Shown: positions 8,416 to 17,697, counted from the stretch's first letter. The stretch: DNA of 40,339 bases from an uncultured bacterium (GCA_947643595.1 CANRWP010000028.1:1-40339); one strand, 5' to 3'. Translations and numbers: made by a program. Notes: generated by a model not told the origin, from the sequence alone.

Positions 8416-8943
8416 TCATCTCTTCCTGCTTCCCCAAATATAACACAGGCACAGTACAACTCCCACCGCTCCCGCCAGAATGGCCGGAATCAACAGTCCT
8501 CCATAATTCATCGGCGCCGCCTCATAGTTTCCGGTCACCATGTACCGGTACAAAATATACTCCAGGCTTACCGCAGCGCTCTCCAGCATCCTCTCAAATC
8601 CCGTCAGAAGAATGCCGATCGCCAGAAACAAAAACCCGCTGCACAACAACAGGTTCATCCTTCTGTTGTGGGCGTTGATCCGCACCATATCCTCCAGTGT
8701 GATCTGTGTACCTTTCTTTTCCACAGTCTTGTTCCCATCTCCATCGCTTTCCTCCAGCAGTAATTCTTCCAAAGAAGTCTGCAACAGGACGGAAAGTCTT
8801 ACCACACTCTCCACATCCGGCATTCCGGCACCATTCTCCCACTTTGACAGTGTCTGCCTGGAAATACTCAGCTTTTCCGCCAACTGCTCCTGCGTCATGC
8901 CGGAAAGCTTCCGCAGCTGATAGATCTTTTTTCCCAATTCCAT
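8416..8943 (-). CDS. XRE-family regulator with C-terminal membrane segments
   Basis: Residues 1-60 form an XRE-type helix-turn-helix (IYQLRKLSGMTQEQLAEKLSISRQTLSKWENG), followed by a short acidic linker and two hydrophobic segments in the last 85 residues (LLLCSGFLFLAIGILLTG and LLIPAILAGAVGVVLCLCYIWG). The protein is therefore a DNA-binding regulator tethered to the membrane, a layout common in Clostridia. The linker and loop between helices may sense an envelope state. ATG 8943 has AAAGGAG upstream. The gene is followed at 29 bases by a lipoprotein gene, its most likely partner or target. Confidence 0.88.
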   Translation of the reverse strand: MELGKKIYQLRKLSGMTQEQLAEKLSISRQTLSKWENGAGMPDVESVVRLSVLLQTSLEELLLEESDGDGNKTVEKKGTQITLEDMVRINAHNRRMNLLLCSGFLFLAIGILLTGFERMLESAAVSLEYILYRYMVTGNYEAAPMNYGGLLIPAILAGAVGVVLCLCYIWGSRKR

Positions 8944-9093
8944 ACTGCACGCTCCTTTTCTTCCTCCGTTTGGATCGACCCGCGCATGCCCGGCTCTCTC
9001 CCTGCTGACATCATTTTATCCCGATACAGGCAAAAAAGTAAAGCAACAGACGCTTACATTCTCGCCCCACATCTTTACAGAACAGGCTTTCGG

Positions 9094-9123
9094 CAAAAAG
9101 CAGCCTGACACTGCCAGACTGCT
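9094..9123 (-). terminator. Intrinsic terminator of the TetR/M60/cohesin-like operon
   Basis: On the minus strand AGCAGTCTG and CAGGCTGCT form a nine-pair stem (one G-U pair) with a seven-base loop, followed by TTTTT. It begins 22 bases after the stop codon at 9145. Confidence 0.8.
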
Positions 9124-9144
9124 CTCCATTCTTTACCTCCTCCG

Positions 9145-10356
9145 CTAACGGGAAACTTCCCTCTCCCGCCTCTGTCCGGAGGCTTTCTTTTTCGCGCTCT
9201 TTTTCTTTCGCCTTTTTCTCTTTTTCTTCTTTTTCTTTTTTCTGCCTGAAGATTTATCGTACCGTCCTCTCTCTACGACGGAAAAGAAGATGCAGACGCC
9301 CAGAACTATCGCTGCGGCTATGCCGATGACGATGATAAGGGACCTGTGCTCTTTGATCTGGTCTCCCAGACTGCGCACTGCGCCGCCCTTCTCCTGATCC
9401 AGCCTGATCTCCCCGGAACCGCCGCTCTCTCCGCCCGTGGTCAGGCTCTCGCCGCTCCCGCCGGAGGACTCCCCGCCTATCACTATGGCAGAAGGACCGT
9501 CCTTTGGATCGATCACCGACACCTTGCCGCCCCCCGTGAAATCTGTCCGGTCCGTTTTTTTACCTCCCGGTCTCAAAGCTCCTGCAGTTCCACCCGCTGC
9601 GCCTGCCGCTGTCCCTGTTATCTTTCCCTTTCCTGAGATCACGCCCGCCAGAATAGCCTCGGCATTCAGCGGATCGTTCACAAACCGGGTAGTCTCATCA
9701 TACAGCCCCTGGTTCATGTTGTTCTTTTCAGAGCTGCCGCTCTCCTTTTTATCGCTTCCGCCGCCTGCGCCGGATCCCCCATTTCCTTTATCCGCCCCGG
9801 CGTTTTCGCCGCTCCCGCCGGAGGCATTTCCGATTTCCACCCGGATGGGCGCTGACACATTTTCTACGAGCGGATCTTTGCTCCCGTAGGAGGCGTTCGC
9901 CGTGTGGAATGATCCCTCGCGGTAGCCGATCTCCACCGCCATGGGCCCTGTCTTACCGGCGCTGATATGCACCTTCCCCAGATTCAGATTTTCTCCTGTA
10001 AACAGACTCCCTGCCGAAGCGACATAGACATCCAGCAACTTTGTCTCCTCATTGTAGATATAGCCGCATTCCGTGCCGGCAAGAGAGGGAGAAAACTGAA
10101 ATTCCACCGTCGCCGCATCCTCCGGTTCCACCGTGAGGGATACACTGACCGCCGTGATCTTCTCCTGGTCCGCTCTGCCCATCGTCAGAGATATGTCCGC
10201 TCCTCCTTCGGACTGCGTGATCGTCACGGCATCCTCCCCCGCCGCCAAAACCCGCAGCGGGAAAAACGCCAGACATAAAAGCGTGCCGAAAAGTAATCCA
10301 TATTTTATTTTTTTTGATCTGCGCCTCCTGCCCCTGCAGGACATACTGTTCAGCAT
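9145..10356 (-). CDS. Membrane-anchored surface protein with possible cohesin-like domain, 403 aa
   Basis: Residues 1-39 are a signal peptide with a very basic start. Residues 42-175 form a beta-rich domain (ISLTMG...VSVSLTVEPE...LLDVYVASAGSLF...LNLGKVHISA) whose strand pattern recalls cohesin and related carbohydrate-binding folds; this is a weak, by-eye similarity. A long Gly/Ser-rich stalk (176-335) leads to one membrane helix (340-360) and a cytoplasmic tail in which most of the residues from 372 on are Lys or Arg. It starts three bases after the stop of the M60 peptidase gene, which carries a dockerin-like domain, so it may be the surface anchor of that enzyme. There is no LPXTG signal; anchoring is by the helix. 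ATG 10344 is an alternative start. Confidence 0.72.
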   Translation of the reverse strand: MLNSMSCRGRRRRSKKIKYGLLFGTLLCLAFFPLRVLAAGEDAVTITQSEGGADISLTMGRADQEKITAVSVSLTVEPEDAATVEFQFSPSLAGTECGYIYNEETKLLDVYVASAGSLFTGENLNLGKVHISAGKTGPMAVEIGYREGSFHTANASYGSKDPLVENVSAPIRVEIGNASGGSGENAGADKGNGGSGAGGGSDKKESGSSEKNNMNQGLYDETTRFVNDPLNAEAILAGVISGKGKITGTAAGAAGGTAGALRPGGKKTDRTDFTGGGKVSVIDPKDGPSAIVIGGESSGGSGESLTTGGESGGSGEIRLDQEKGGAVRSLGDQIKEHRSLIIVIGIAAAIVLGVCIFFSVVERGRYDKSSGRKKKKKKKRKRRKKKSAKKKASGQRREREVSR

Positions 10357-10359
10357 ATG

Positions 10360-13300
10360 CTACTCTTCCTTATCGTTCCTGAGTGAAATGCGCGGCAATT
10401 CCTCCGGTATCACCAGGGCCGCGGTATCGCTCACCACTCTCTGTCCTTCGTTGGTCAGAGCATTGTCCACACGGTAGAGCTGTGCGCGTACTTTCTTTCC
10501 GCCCAGATCCGCCCGCAGTCCTTCCTCTATCCAGTAGATCCATATCCCATCGCTGACTTCGCCCATCATGCCATCGTTGTCGGGAAGTTTTGCCAGGATG
10601 ATCTGCTCTGCTTCCAGTTCCCCGTCATTATTCAGACCGCCGACAATGCTGCCCTCCTCATCGTAGAGCACTACCATGTTGTAGGCGGGATTTCCCTTGT
10701 AACTTCCGGTAAAGATCAGGGATCCCCGAGGAATCACTTTGCCCTCCGCATAGGTATAATCTTCCTGAAGAATGCCGACTGCTCCCTCCGTACTGTTCTC
10801 TTTCGCTCCGAAGGTGATATTATCTCCCGCAGGCCCTAACAGATCGATTTCAGAAACAGCCATTGTGCTTTGTCCTGCCGCCCGCAGCCGCACATACGCC
10901 GCATCGTAGGTACAGATCCAGGGATCTTTATCCGCATTCTCAAAATAGACCGTCTGACTTCCGACCTCATTTTTAAACCTTCCCTTTTTCACATTGGTCC
11001 AGTTGCTGCCGTCCTCACTCACGTCAATCTCATATTTCCCCACCGGGGTTCCCGCATCCAGCGTATATTTCAGTCCACATACCGCGCGTTCCCGTCCGAG
11101 TCCGATCACGATCTGCGCATCGCCCTCCGCCGTCTTTCCGGTATAGGTATTTTTATAATCATTATCCGCCACCCGGCTGACGGTCAAAACAGGTTCCGGC
11201 TCGCAGGGATCTTCCTCCACTCCTTCCCCTGCCGCATCCTCCTCGGAGGTCATATTGGTCGTCACTTCCCACATCGACTTATCCAGGCTGCCGTCGTGGG
11301 ATATCTTTACGTCGCCGATCTTTTCCGTGTTGGAACGGAAGCCGAACTGATCCACCGCCGTCGCCTCATAGGTCAGCACTCTGTTGTTGATGGAGGACAC
11401 ATGATCCACATATGTGGTATCCGTCGTAAAGCCTGCCACCTGCCTGTTCTGCCTTCCGTTTTCATAGTAGACTCTGGTGATCTCGTAGCCTAACACCGAC
11501 GCCGGATCAGCCGTGCACCGGATCGATACCTTCACCTCGTTCGACGCACCGGTACCTGTCTTCACACTGCTGTCAGAGCTTATCACATTCTCCCCTTTGA
11601 CGGAGCCCGTAATCCCCTTCTCCATCTCGTACACTCTGGCATCGTCGGTCAGATAGTACAGCGCCCGTTCCTCCTTCTCAAACTGCGACGCGTAGCGGAC
11701 CGTCTCCTCATCCGGCACAAGTCCCCAGCGCACAAAGAAATCCGTCAGATCCTTCTTCGCCGCCGCACAGGCCAATCGCATAAAATTCTGATCGCTGCCG
11801 CCGTCCAACTTTAATCCGCCCTCCGCCGACGCCGGATTTCTGCTGTAGGAATCCACCCTGGCATAGAACAGATTCTCCAGCTGTTCTTCATAACTGTCAT
11901 AAGTCTTATAATTGTAATCTCTGTCGTAGGCGAGATGGAGCTGCCAGTACATCGCAAGATGCGTGAATACATTCGTCGGATGCCCCACCGTTCCGGAGGT
12001 CACTTTCTCATATACTTTATTGTAGTCAAAACGCACCGTATCGTTGCTGTCCTTCGACCTGGTGAGCTGCGCAAAATAGTTGTTGGTCACTTCGGCTATG
12101 GCATAATTGCCCTGGTTGATATTGTGGCCTATCTCATGGCTGATCCCCCAGCCGAAATAATTGCCGTCCACATATCTGCCCTTTTCATCGGCCTTCACCG
12201 GCTTTCCGGAAGAAAGCCCGCTCACAGACCCCCACTCTATACCGATATGGTTTCCGGAAGCGTACATGAAGGCTCCCGCAAACATTCTCATATATCGGAT
12301 GTTTAAATGGCGCGCAGGCAGCCTGTCCGTAGACGGCACGCCCTCCCCGGCTCCCAGCCCCTTGTGCTGATAGAACAGTTCCATCATCCCGTCCATAGCA
12401 AGCAATGACTGGTTCAGCTTCTCGGCGCGCTCCTCCGTGGTGCCCCCTCCCAGCCCCGCCAGAATCTGTTTCGCGGAGACGGACAGCATCATCTGATCCA
12501 GCACGATATCCGTGGCGCCCAGAACACAGTTCTTCTCATCGTAGGTCCTGTTTACCTTATTTCCCTCCGGCGCCGTCTCGTGAATCTCCCTGTGGGCGTT
12601 CTCCAGATTTGCCACATGCTCCTCCAGCTCTTTGACATAGGCGCCAATCAGTCTCTTTCTCGTCTCTTCATCCGTCACACCGTGGAGATCCAGCACCGGT
12701 TCCTTTGCGCCGCCGCTCACCCGCACCGCATATCTGTCCTCATCGCTGTCCCCCGTGTACTCGACATAGAGCGCTCCGCCGCCCTCGGCGGCGATAGTCT
12801 GAAGCTCCGGTATGGTGATCTCGTTTCGTCCCACTCTCAGGGTTGCCACCTTCGACGCGAAGGAAGCTGCCTCCGCATGATACTGGGTCGCGATCAGATT
12901 GAGCCTGGATTCCGTTCCCGTCTTCAGTTCGTCATGCCCCACATAGATCACAAGCTGTTCTCCCTCGTAGGCTGTGACACCCAGAGGCTGCCATCCATTC
13001 AGTCCGCTGAATCCGAGATGTCCGTCTTTTTTGCTGTTGATCTTTGGATCCACCATCACAATATCATCAAACTCTTCCGTCAAAAGTCCTCTGGCGTTAT
13101 CCAACTCCCGCTGAAGCATCTCCCGCTCGGGGTGATATTCTCCGCTGGCCTCATCCTTCGTATCAAGACGTTTTTGCAGATCGTCTATCTTCTCTTTTGT
13201 CACATCCGCCTGCAGTTTTGTGTGCAGATCATCGGCGTAAAGCGCCATAATATCGTCTTCCATACTGTCGTAGTGGTAAAAATTCACTTCCGCCACAGTG

Positions 13301-15603
13301 ATATTGCGCAGGGCATAAGCTCTGGCAAAACCAAGCCTTATTTTGTTGGCCTCCACTGCCTGATTTAACTTGATCAGATAATATTTCCGTCCGTTTTTGT
13401 CCATCCTCTGCATGACGGAGACATTTTCCGCGTAGGTTCCGTCCGGATGTTCCTTATCATAATAGTACACGGATACCTTCCCGTAGGATGCAATATCCTC
13501 CGGTTCCGCGAAAGTGATATAGTTCATCTTATAATAATCATCCAATGTAAACAAGAGCCCTTTGCTCCCGGATACATATTCCGCGCCGTCATCCCAGTCC
13601 GAAACCTGATAGTAGGAAGCAGCGTCTTTGTCCGCAACGCCGGACGCGCTCCGATCATCCTGATCCAAAACGCTTCCCACCATGGTGCCCCTCATATGGG
13701 ATACGCTGACGATATGGGCGCTGAGTTTCCCCTTTCCATTGGAAGTGTTCAGAAGTTTATAATTCGGCATCTCCGCCGGTTTTATCGTTGTCGTCCTCAC
13801 TTCCGAGGTGAGGGAGGGTGCGCTCTCGCCTATATCGTTGACACCCGTCACATAAATCTCGTATGTGGTCAGTTCCTTCAGCCCGTAGATCACATACCGG
13901 TTTTCCTTCACGCCGGCGATCTTTGCATAGGAGGTCTTCCCGGTCTCCCTGTAATATATATTGTAACTGTCTGTGTCTTCCATCAACTTCCAGGACAGGC
14001 TGATGCGGGAGGCTCCCACCGACGCCTTCAGATTGTCCGGCGCGTCAGGCTTCTTCGTCACCACCGGCACCGCCTCAGTCTCATCGCTCCAGGGACTGGT
14101 CCAGGTGCCGTTGACAGAGCGCACCTTCACTTTGTAGACGACCCCGTTTTGCAGTTTGTCATTCTGAAAGGATTTGACCTGCAGCCCGTTGGAGGCCGCA
14201 CGCTTTCTCTCCGATACGCCGTCTCTGCTGATCTCCACCTCATAACCTGTCACATTCCGCCCAGGATCCCAGCTCACCTGAAATCCCTTGTTCTCCAAAA
14301 TCACCCGGACGTTCTCCGGTTTGTCCAGATCCGGTTCCGGAATACGGTTTTCCGTATCGTTGAGGAACTCCACCCGGGTGATCTCCGCCAGATTGCCCCC
14401 AAATGTGCCGGTGATCTTTATCGTAATCCTTTTCACCGCCGTCCGTCCTCCCAGATCGATCCGCAGAGGAGCTCCTTCCGCCTCTTCCTGCAGGGACGCC
14501 GTTCGGACCGCCGACTGCACTTTTCCGTCCACGATCACAAATTTCACCGGCTCTGTCTCCGTCTCCACGGTGATCTCACCCTGTTTGATTCCGTTTCCTC
14601 CGACAGATATCTCCACCTCTTCCATCTGCACGGGCTCAGACGCACTTCCCCCCTCCAGATTAAAACCGATCTCCACCGGATTTTCTTCTGAAATATCTCC
14701 GCCGTTTTTGTTTTTCAGCTGAACCGGCGCACCGCCTCCTGTTAGGAGCAAGTCCACGTCCCCGGTGAGCGCTGTGCTCTCCTCATTGATGTTTACCTGT
14801 ACCGCGCCGGCGGGAACCGCACCCGTCACCGATGCGCTGACATCCGCCTTCTGATCCAGTAGACTTTTGCTGTTTGTGTAATACTGCAGATCCACCAGAT
14901 CCGTCTTCCCATCCTTGTCCAGATCCGCAGCACCTACGCTTCCTTCGCTGATGGCTTTCAGTATCTCGTTCTTATCCGCCCCGTCTATTTTTCCATCTCT
15001 GTTGACGTCCCCAAGCAATATCACTCCGGGATGGGGAGCCCCCGCCTCATATGCCACGCCGGGCAGCTCCACCGCTCCCGTGTAGACTTCAAGCGTCCGC
15101 ACATCGCTCCCCACCAGAATATCCTGTTCAAAAGGAAGAAAACCGTAATTGTCATCGCTCACCGCTGCGCGCAGGCGATATGTACCGGGCTCTAACTCCT
15201 CAAAAAAGACCTCCTTTTTCTCCGGTTCCGCATCCGAATTTTTCGGCAAAACCACAGCCCTTGTCGCCCCCGATACCTGCCCCGAGGCATCCTCCAGTGA
15301 AATGTTAAGCGCAATATCCTCATAGACTGGCAGAGCGTTCATCAGATAAACTTTCACGCCGCCCTTCGCCCCGGCAGGCGTTTTATCATTCCAGTCCTTG
15401 TCTTCCTGCACCGGGGAAATCGTCTCCTTCACATCGTTTCCGGACACCGCATCCGCATCCTCTTCTGCCGTCTTCTGCGTCTTTCCCGCATCCTGCTCCG
15501 CCGTCTTCTGCGTCTCCGTCCCCTCAGCTTCTTTTGCTCCCACCGGAAGGACACATCCCGCGATCAGGCAAAACACCAGCAGCCATGCCATCGTCTTTTT
15601 CAT
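10360..15603 (-). CDS. Secreted M60-like metallopeptidase with dockerin-like and Fn3 domains, 1747 aa
   Basis: A large extracellular protein. Residues 1-24 are a signal peptide. Around 197-245 are two EF-hand-like loops (GDVNRDGKIDGAD and ADLDKDGKTDLVD) that match a dockerin. Two Fn3 domains follow (about 428-515 and 518-606), then a galactose-binding-like domain (about 640-780), a coiled helix (about 795-845) and the peptidase. The zinc motif is HEIGHNINQ (His1156, Glu1157, His1160) with Glu1171 as likely third ligand, the gluzincin pattern of the M60-like family, whose known members cut mucin-type glycoproteins. A second galactose-binding-like domain lies near 1470-1590. ATG 15603 is chosen for its GAGGAG site. 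The gene lies 17 bases after tetR and directly before the anchor-like gene. No sorting signal was seen at the C terminus. Confidence 0.88.
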   Translation of the reverse strand: MKKTMAWLLVFCLIAGCVLPVGAKEAEGTETQKTAEQDAGKTQKTAEEDADAVSGNDVKETISPVQEDKDWNDKTPAGAKGGVKVYLMNALPVYEDIALNISLEDASGQVSGATRAVVLPKNSDAEPEKKEVFFEELEPGTYRLRAAVSDDNYGFLPFEQDILVGSDVRTLEVYTGAVELPGVAYEAGAPHPGVILLGDVNRDGKIDGADKNEILKAISEGSVGAADLDKDGKTDLVDLQYYTNSKSLLDQKADVSASVTGAVPAGAVQVNINEESTALTGDVDLLLTGGGAPVQLKNKNGGDISEENPVEIGFNLEGGSASEPVQMEEVEISVGGNGIKQGEITVETETEPVKFVIVDGKVQSAVRTASLQEEAEGAPLRIDLGGRTAVKRITIKITGTFGGNLAEITRVEFLNDTENRIPEPDLDKPENVRVILENKGFQVSWDPGRNVTGYEVEISRDGVSERKRAASNGLQVKSFQNDKLQNGVVYKVKVRSVNGTWTSPWSDETEAVPVVTKKPDAPDNLKASVGASRISLSWKLMEDTDSYNIYYRETGKTSYAKIAGVKENRYVIYGLKELTTYEIYVTGVNDIGESAPSLTSEVRTTTIKPAEMPNYKLLNTSNGKGKLSAHIVSVSHMRGTMVGSVLDQDDRSASGVADKDAASYYQVSDWDDGAEYVSGSKGLLFTLDDYYKMNYITFAEPEDIASYGKVSVYYYDKEHPDGTYAENVSVMQRMDKNGRKYYLIKLNQAVEANKIRLGFARAYALRNITVAEVNFYHYDSMEDDIMALYADDLHTKLQADVTKEKIDDLQKRLDTKDEASGEYHPEREMLQRELDNARGLLTEEFDDIVMVDPKINSKKDGHLGFSGLNGWQPLGVTAYEGEQLVIYVGHDELKTGTESRLNLIATQYHAEAASFASKVATLRVGRNEITIPELQTIAAEGGGALYVEYTGDSDEDRYAVRVSGGAKEPVLDLHGVTDEETRKRLIGAYVKELEEHVANLENAHREIHETAPEGNKVNRTYDEKNCVLGATDIVLDQMMLSVSAKQILAGLGGGTTEERAEKLNQSLLAMDGMMELFYQHKGLGAGEGVPSTDRLPARHLNIRYMRMFAGAFMYASGNHIGIEWGSVSGLSSGKPVKADEKGRYVDGNYFGWGISHEIGHNINQGNYAIAEVTNNYFAQLTRSKDSNDTVRFDYNKVYEKVTSGTVGHPTNVFTHLAMYWQLHLAYDRDYNYKTYDSYEEQLENLFYARVDSYSRNPASAEGGLKLDGGSDQNFMRLACAAAKKDLTDFFVRWGLVPDEETVRYASQFEKEERALYYLTDDARVYEMEKGITGSVKGENVISSDSSVKTGTGASNEVKVSIRCTADPASVLGYEITRVYYENGRQNRQVAGFTTDTTYVDHVSSINNRVLTYEATAVDQFGFRSNTEKIGDVKISHDGSLDKSMWEVTTNMTSEEDAAGEGVEEDPCEPEPVLTVSRVADNDYKNTYTGKTAEGDAQIVIGLGRERAVCGLKYTLDAGTPVGKYEIDVSEDGSNWTNVKKGRFKNEVGSQTVYFENADKDPWICTYDAAYVRLRAAGQSTMAVSEIDLLGPAGDNITFGAKENSTEGAVGILQEDYTYAEGKVIPRGSLIFTGSYKGNPAYNMVVLYDEEGSIVGGLNNDGELEAEQIILAKLPDNDGMMGEVSDGIWIYWIEEGLRADLGGKKVRAQLYRVDNALTNEGQRVVSDTAALVIPEELPRISLRNDKEE

Positions 15604-15620
15604 GCTCTTCTCCTCTTTTT

Positions 15621-16202
15621 TCATCGTTTATCTGTTAACAGTTTTTCTTTGATAGACTTCAGTTCTCTCTTGAAACTCTCCTGTCCGATATCCGCCCCCA
15701 CAACTCCGAACACTGCAAACACTGTGGACGCCGCCTGCGCCTTGGGATCCCGCAGGGACAGCTCCCCGCTTCTCACTCCTTCCTCCAAAAGCGCCGTGAG
15801 CTCCCTCGTCTGCACATAAAAATTTTTAAGCCGCATCTGATCCGTCAAAAATCTGACCCTCTCCCGGTCCTTCGCATACGCTTCCGCCTCCCTGCGGTCA
15901 CCGGAAAAGTAAGTTTCACACAGAGCAAATATCCTGTCGATACGCTCTCTGACAGGAATTTCATGTCTTGACAAAAAAGAATCCAACAAAAGCTCCATCT
16001 TCCTGCCATCCTCCTCCAGCACCGCCTCCACCAGGCATGCCTTACTCTTATAGTGGTACAGAATCGTCCCGCGGACGACCCCCTCCTCCTTCGCGATATC
16101 ATCCACAGTGGCCTCTTCAAACCCTTTTTCCATAAAAACTTTTCTGGCAGATCTCAGGATCTGCTGTTTCCGCAGTTCAGTGTCATTGATTCTTTTGGAC
16201 AT
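15621..16202 (-). CDS. TetR/AcrR family transcriptional regulator
   Basis: A 193-residue regulator. The N-terminal helix-turn-helix (about 10-56) is typical: RKQQILRSARKVFMEKGFEEATVDDIAKEEGVVRGTILYHYKSK is its length and pattern in outline, with the TILYHYKSK recognition helix end. The C-terminal ligand domain is divergent, so the effector is unknown. It is the first gene of an operon with the M60 peptidase (17 bases later) and the anchor-like protein. A palindrome overlapping its own promoter suggests that it represses the whole operon, itself included, until a ligand is bound. Confidence 0.93.
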   Translation of the reverse strand: MSKRINDTELRKQQILRSARKVFMEKGFEEATVDDIAKEEGVVRGTILYHYKSKACLVEAVLEEDGRKMELLLDSFLSRHEIPVRERIDRIFALCETYFSGDRREAEAYAKDRERVRFLTDQMRLKNFYVQTRELTALLEEGVRSGELSLRDPKAQAASTVFAVFGVVGADIGQESFKRELKSIKEKLLTDKR

Positions 16203-16235
16203 AATTTCCCCTTCCGCGGCTTTTCACCTGATATT

Positions 16236-16266
16236 ATTATATTCCTTACTGACTTTTTGTCAATAA
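16236..16266 (-). promoter_or_regulatory. Promoter and probable TetR operator of the surface-peptidase operon
   Basis: On the minus strand a perfect TTGACA (16263-16258) and a perfect TATAAT (16241-16236) are 16 bases apart. The imperfect palindrome TTACTGAC-N5-GTCAATAA (16246-16266, seven of eight arm positions matching) covers the -35 box and spacer, a usual position for a TetR-family operator. Confidence 0.7.
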
Positions 16267-16274
16267 GCGGCACT

Positions 16275-16304
16275 AAAAAAGCGGAGATGCCAAAACACCT
16301 CCGC
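16275..16304 (-). terminator. Intrinsic terminator of the pan operon
   Basis: On the minus strand GCGGAG and CTCCGC form a six-pair GC-rich stem with a 12-base loop, followed by TTTTTT. It begins ten bases after the stop of the BASS carrier gene and lies just upstream of the tetR promoter. Confidence 0.7.
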
Positions 16305-16313
16305 ACGCCTTTC

Positions 16314-17282
16314 TCACATCGCCGGCCGAACCTTTCCCCTCTCCGCAGCACCCGTTCTCTTCCGGTTCCTGATTCCTGCGTAGACGATCCCCGATATATT
16401 ATGCCACACGGAAAAGACCGCACCCGGAAGTGTGGCAAGCGGATTCGCTGCAAAATTTGCCGTTGCGAGGGAGATGGCAAGCCCGCTGTTCTGCATCCCC
16501 ACCTCGATCCCGATCGCCGTCACTTTCTTCTCCTCCAGCTTTAAAAGCTTCGCCGCCGCAGTTCCAAGCGCCAGCCCGACAGTGTTGTGGATCGCCACAA
16601 CGATCATCACCAACGCGCCGCAGGCCATGATCTTCTCCGCATTGCTGCCGACAATCCCGGAAATAATCATAACGATCGCCGCGACGGATATAAGCGGCAA
16701 AAGATCTCTGACCGCCCCCACCTGCCGGGGAAAAATACGGTAGATCAGAATACCCGCCAGCACAGGGATCAACACTACTTTCACGATCGATATCATCATC
16801 GTGACCAGAGATACCTCCACCCAGGAACCTGCCAGAAAATAGACGAGGACCGGCGTACAAAATGGGGCCAGAATGGTTGAAACGATTGTCATTCCCACCG
16901 ACAGGGGCACATCCCCCTTCGCCACATAGGTGATCACATTGCTCGCCGTTCCACCGGGGCAGCATCCCACAAGAATCACCCCCAGCGCCAGATCCGCTGA
17001 GAGATGGAACGCCTTCGCCAGAACAAACGCCACCAGGGGCATCACCGTATACTGCAGAAGAAAGCCGATGCACAGATCCTTCGGCCTTGTAAATACGACT
17101 CTGAAATCCTCCGCCCGGATCGTCAGTCCCATCCCAAACATCGCCGTCCCCAAAAACAGAGACGTATAATTCGTTGCCCAGGAAAATCCCTGCGGCCAAA
17201 AAAATGCGACGACAGAAAAGAAAATGATCAGCACCGCAATATTCGATGAAAGAAATTCACTTAACTTTTTTATCCGATTCAT
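16314..17282 (-). CDS. panS: BASS-family transporter, probable pantoate/ketopantoate carrier
   Basis: A 322-residue membrane protein of the bile acid:sodium symporter family with about nine to ten hydrophobic segments. Family motifs are visible: GMGLTIRAEDF, GCCPGGTASNVITYVAKGD and GMQNSGLAISLA. ATG 17282 has GGAGG seven bases upstream; the longer frame to 17339 runs into panD. It starts only 16 bases after panD and is followed by a terminator, so it is the last gene of panC-panD-panS. In Salmonella a BASS protein, PanS, imports ketopantoate. The operon context makes the same role likely here, supplying the pantoate half of the pantothenate that PanC and PanD complete. Family is certain; substrate is inferred. 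Confidence 0.85.
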   Translation of the reverse strand: MNRIKKLSEFLSSNIAVLIIFFSVVAFFWPQGFSWATNYTSLFLGTAMFGMGLTIRAEDFRVVFTRPKDLCIGFLLQYTVMPLVAFVLAKAFHLSADLALGVILVGCCPGGTASNVITYVAKGDVPLSVGMTIVSTILAPFCTPVLVYFLAGSWVEVSLVTMMISIVKVVLIPVLAGILIYRIFPRQVGAVRDLLPLISVAAIVMIISGIVGSNAEKIMACGALVMIVVAIHNTVGLALGTAAAKLLKLEEKKVTAIGIEVGMQNSGLAISLATANFAANPLATLPGAVFSVWHNISGIVYAGIRNRKRTGAAERGKVRPAM

Positions 17283-17298
17283 ATAATTCCCTCCTGCT

Positions 17299-17697
17299 TC
17301 ACGAATTTTGCATTTCAACCAGCGTCCCGTGCCTTTCATAGCGCGACACGGACGTGATCCGATTTTTTTCGTCTACAAACACCACCTTCGGCGGATTTTC
17401 CCCCGCCTCCTCGGGCGTCATCCGCGCATAACACATAATGATCACTTTATCGCCTGTAGAGACCATACGCGCCGCCGCCCCATTCAAACAGATCGTTCCT
17501 CCGCCCCTATCTCCGGCGATCACATAGGTCTCGAAGCGGGCTCCGTTATCCACATCCGCGATCTGTACCTTTTCATACTCGCGGATCCCGGCCGCCTCCA
17601 TCAACTCCTCATCGATCGTAATACTTCCCACATAGTTCAGCTCCGCCTGCGTCACTGTCGCCCGGTGGATCTTGCTCTTCAACATTTCAAGCGTCAT
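17299..17697 (-). CDS. panD: Aspartate 1-decarboxylase
   Basis: PanD makes beta-alanine from aspartate for pantothenate synthesis. It is a pyruvoyl enzyme that cuts itself between Gly and Ser; the site is present as NYVGSITID. Other conserved parts are [26 protein letters not shown] and [10 protein letters not shown]. From ATG 17697 it is 132 residues and aligns at the start with the Bacillus enzyme; GGAAAGGG lies eight bases upstream. A GTG at 17715 would add six residues. It begins 18 bases after the panC stop and is followed after 16 bases by the BASS carrier. Confidence 0.97.
   Translation of the reverse strand: MTLEMLKSKIHRATVTQAELNYVGSITIDEELMEAAGIREYEKVQIADVDNGARFETYVIAGDRGGGTICLNGAAARMVSTGDKVIIMCYARMTPEEAGENPPKVVFVDEKNRITSVSRYERHGTLVEMQNS

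Noticed and set aside
12580..14691. Long plus-strand open frames inside the M60 peptidase gene
   Set aside because: They are antisense to clear peptidase, Fn3 and other domain sequence, have no ribosome-binding sites of note and match nothing.
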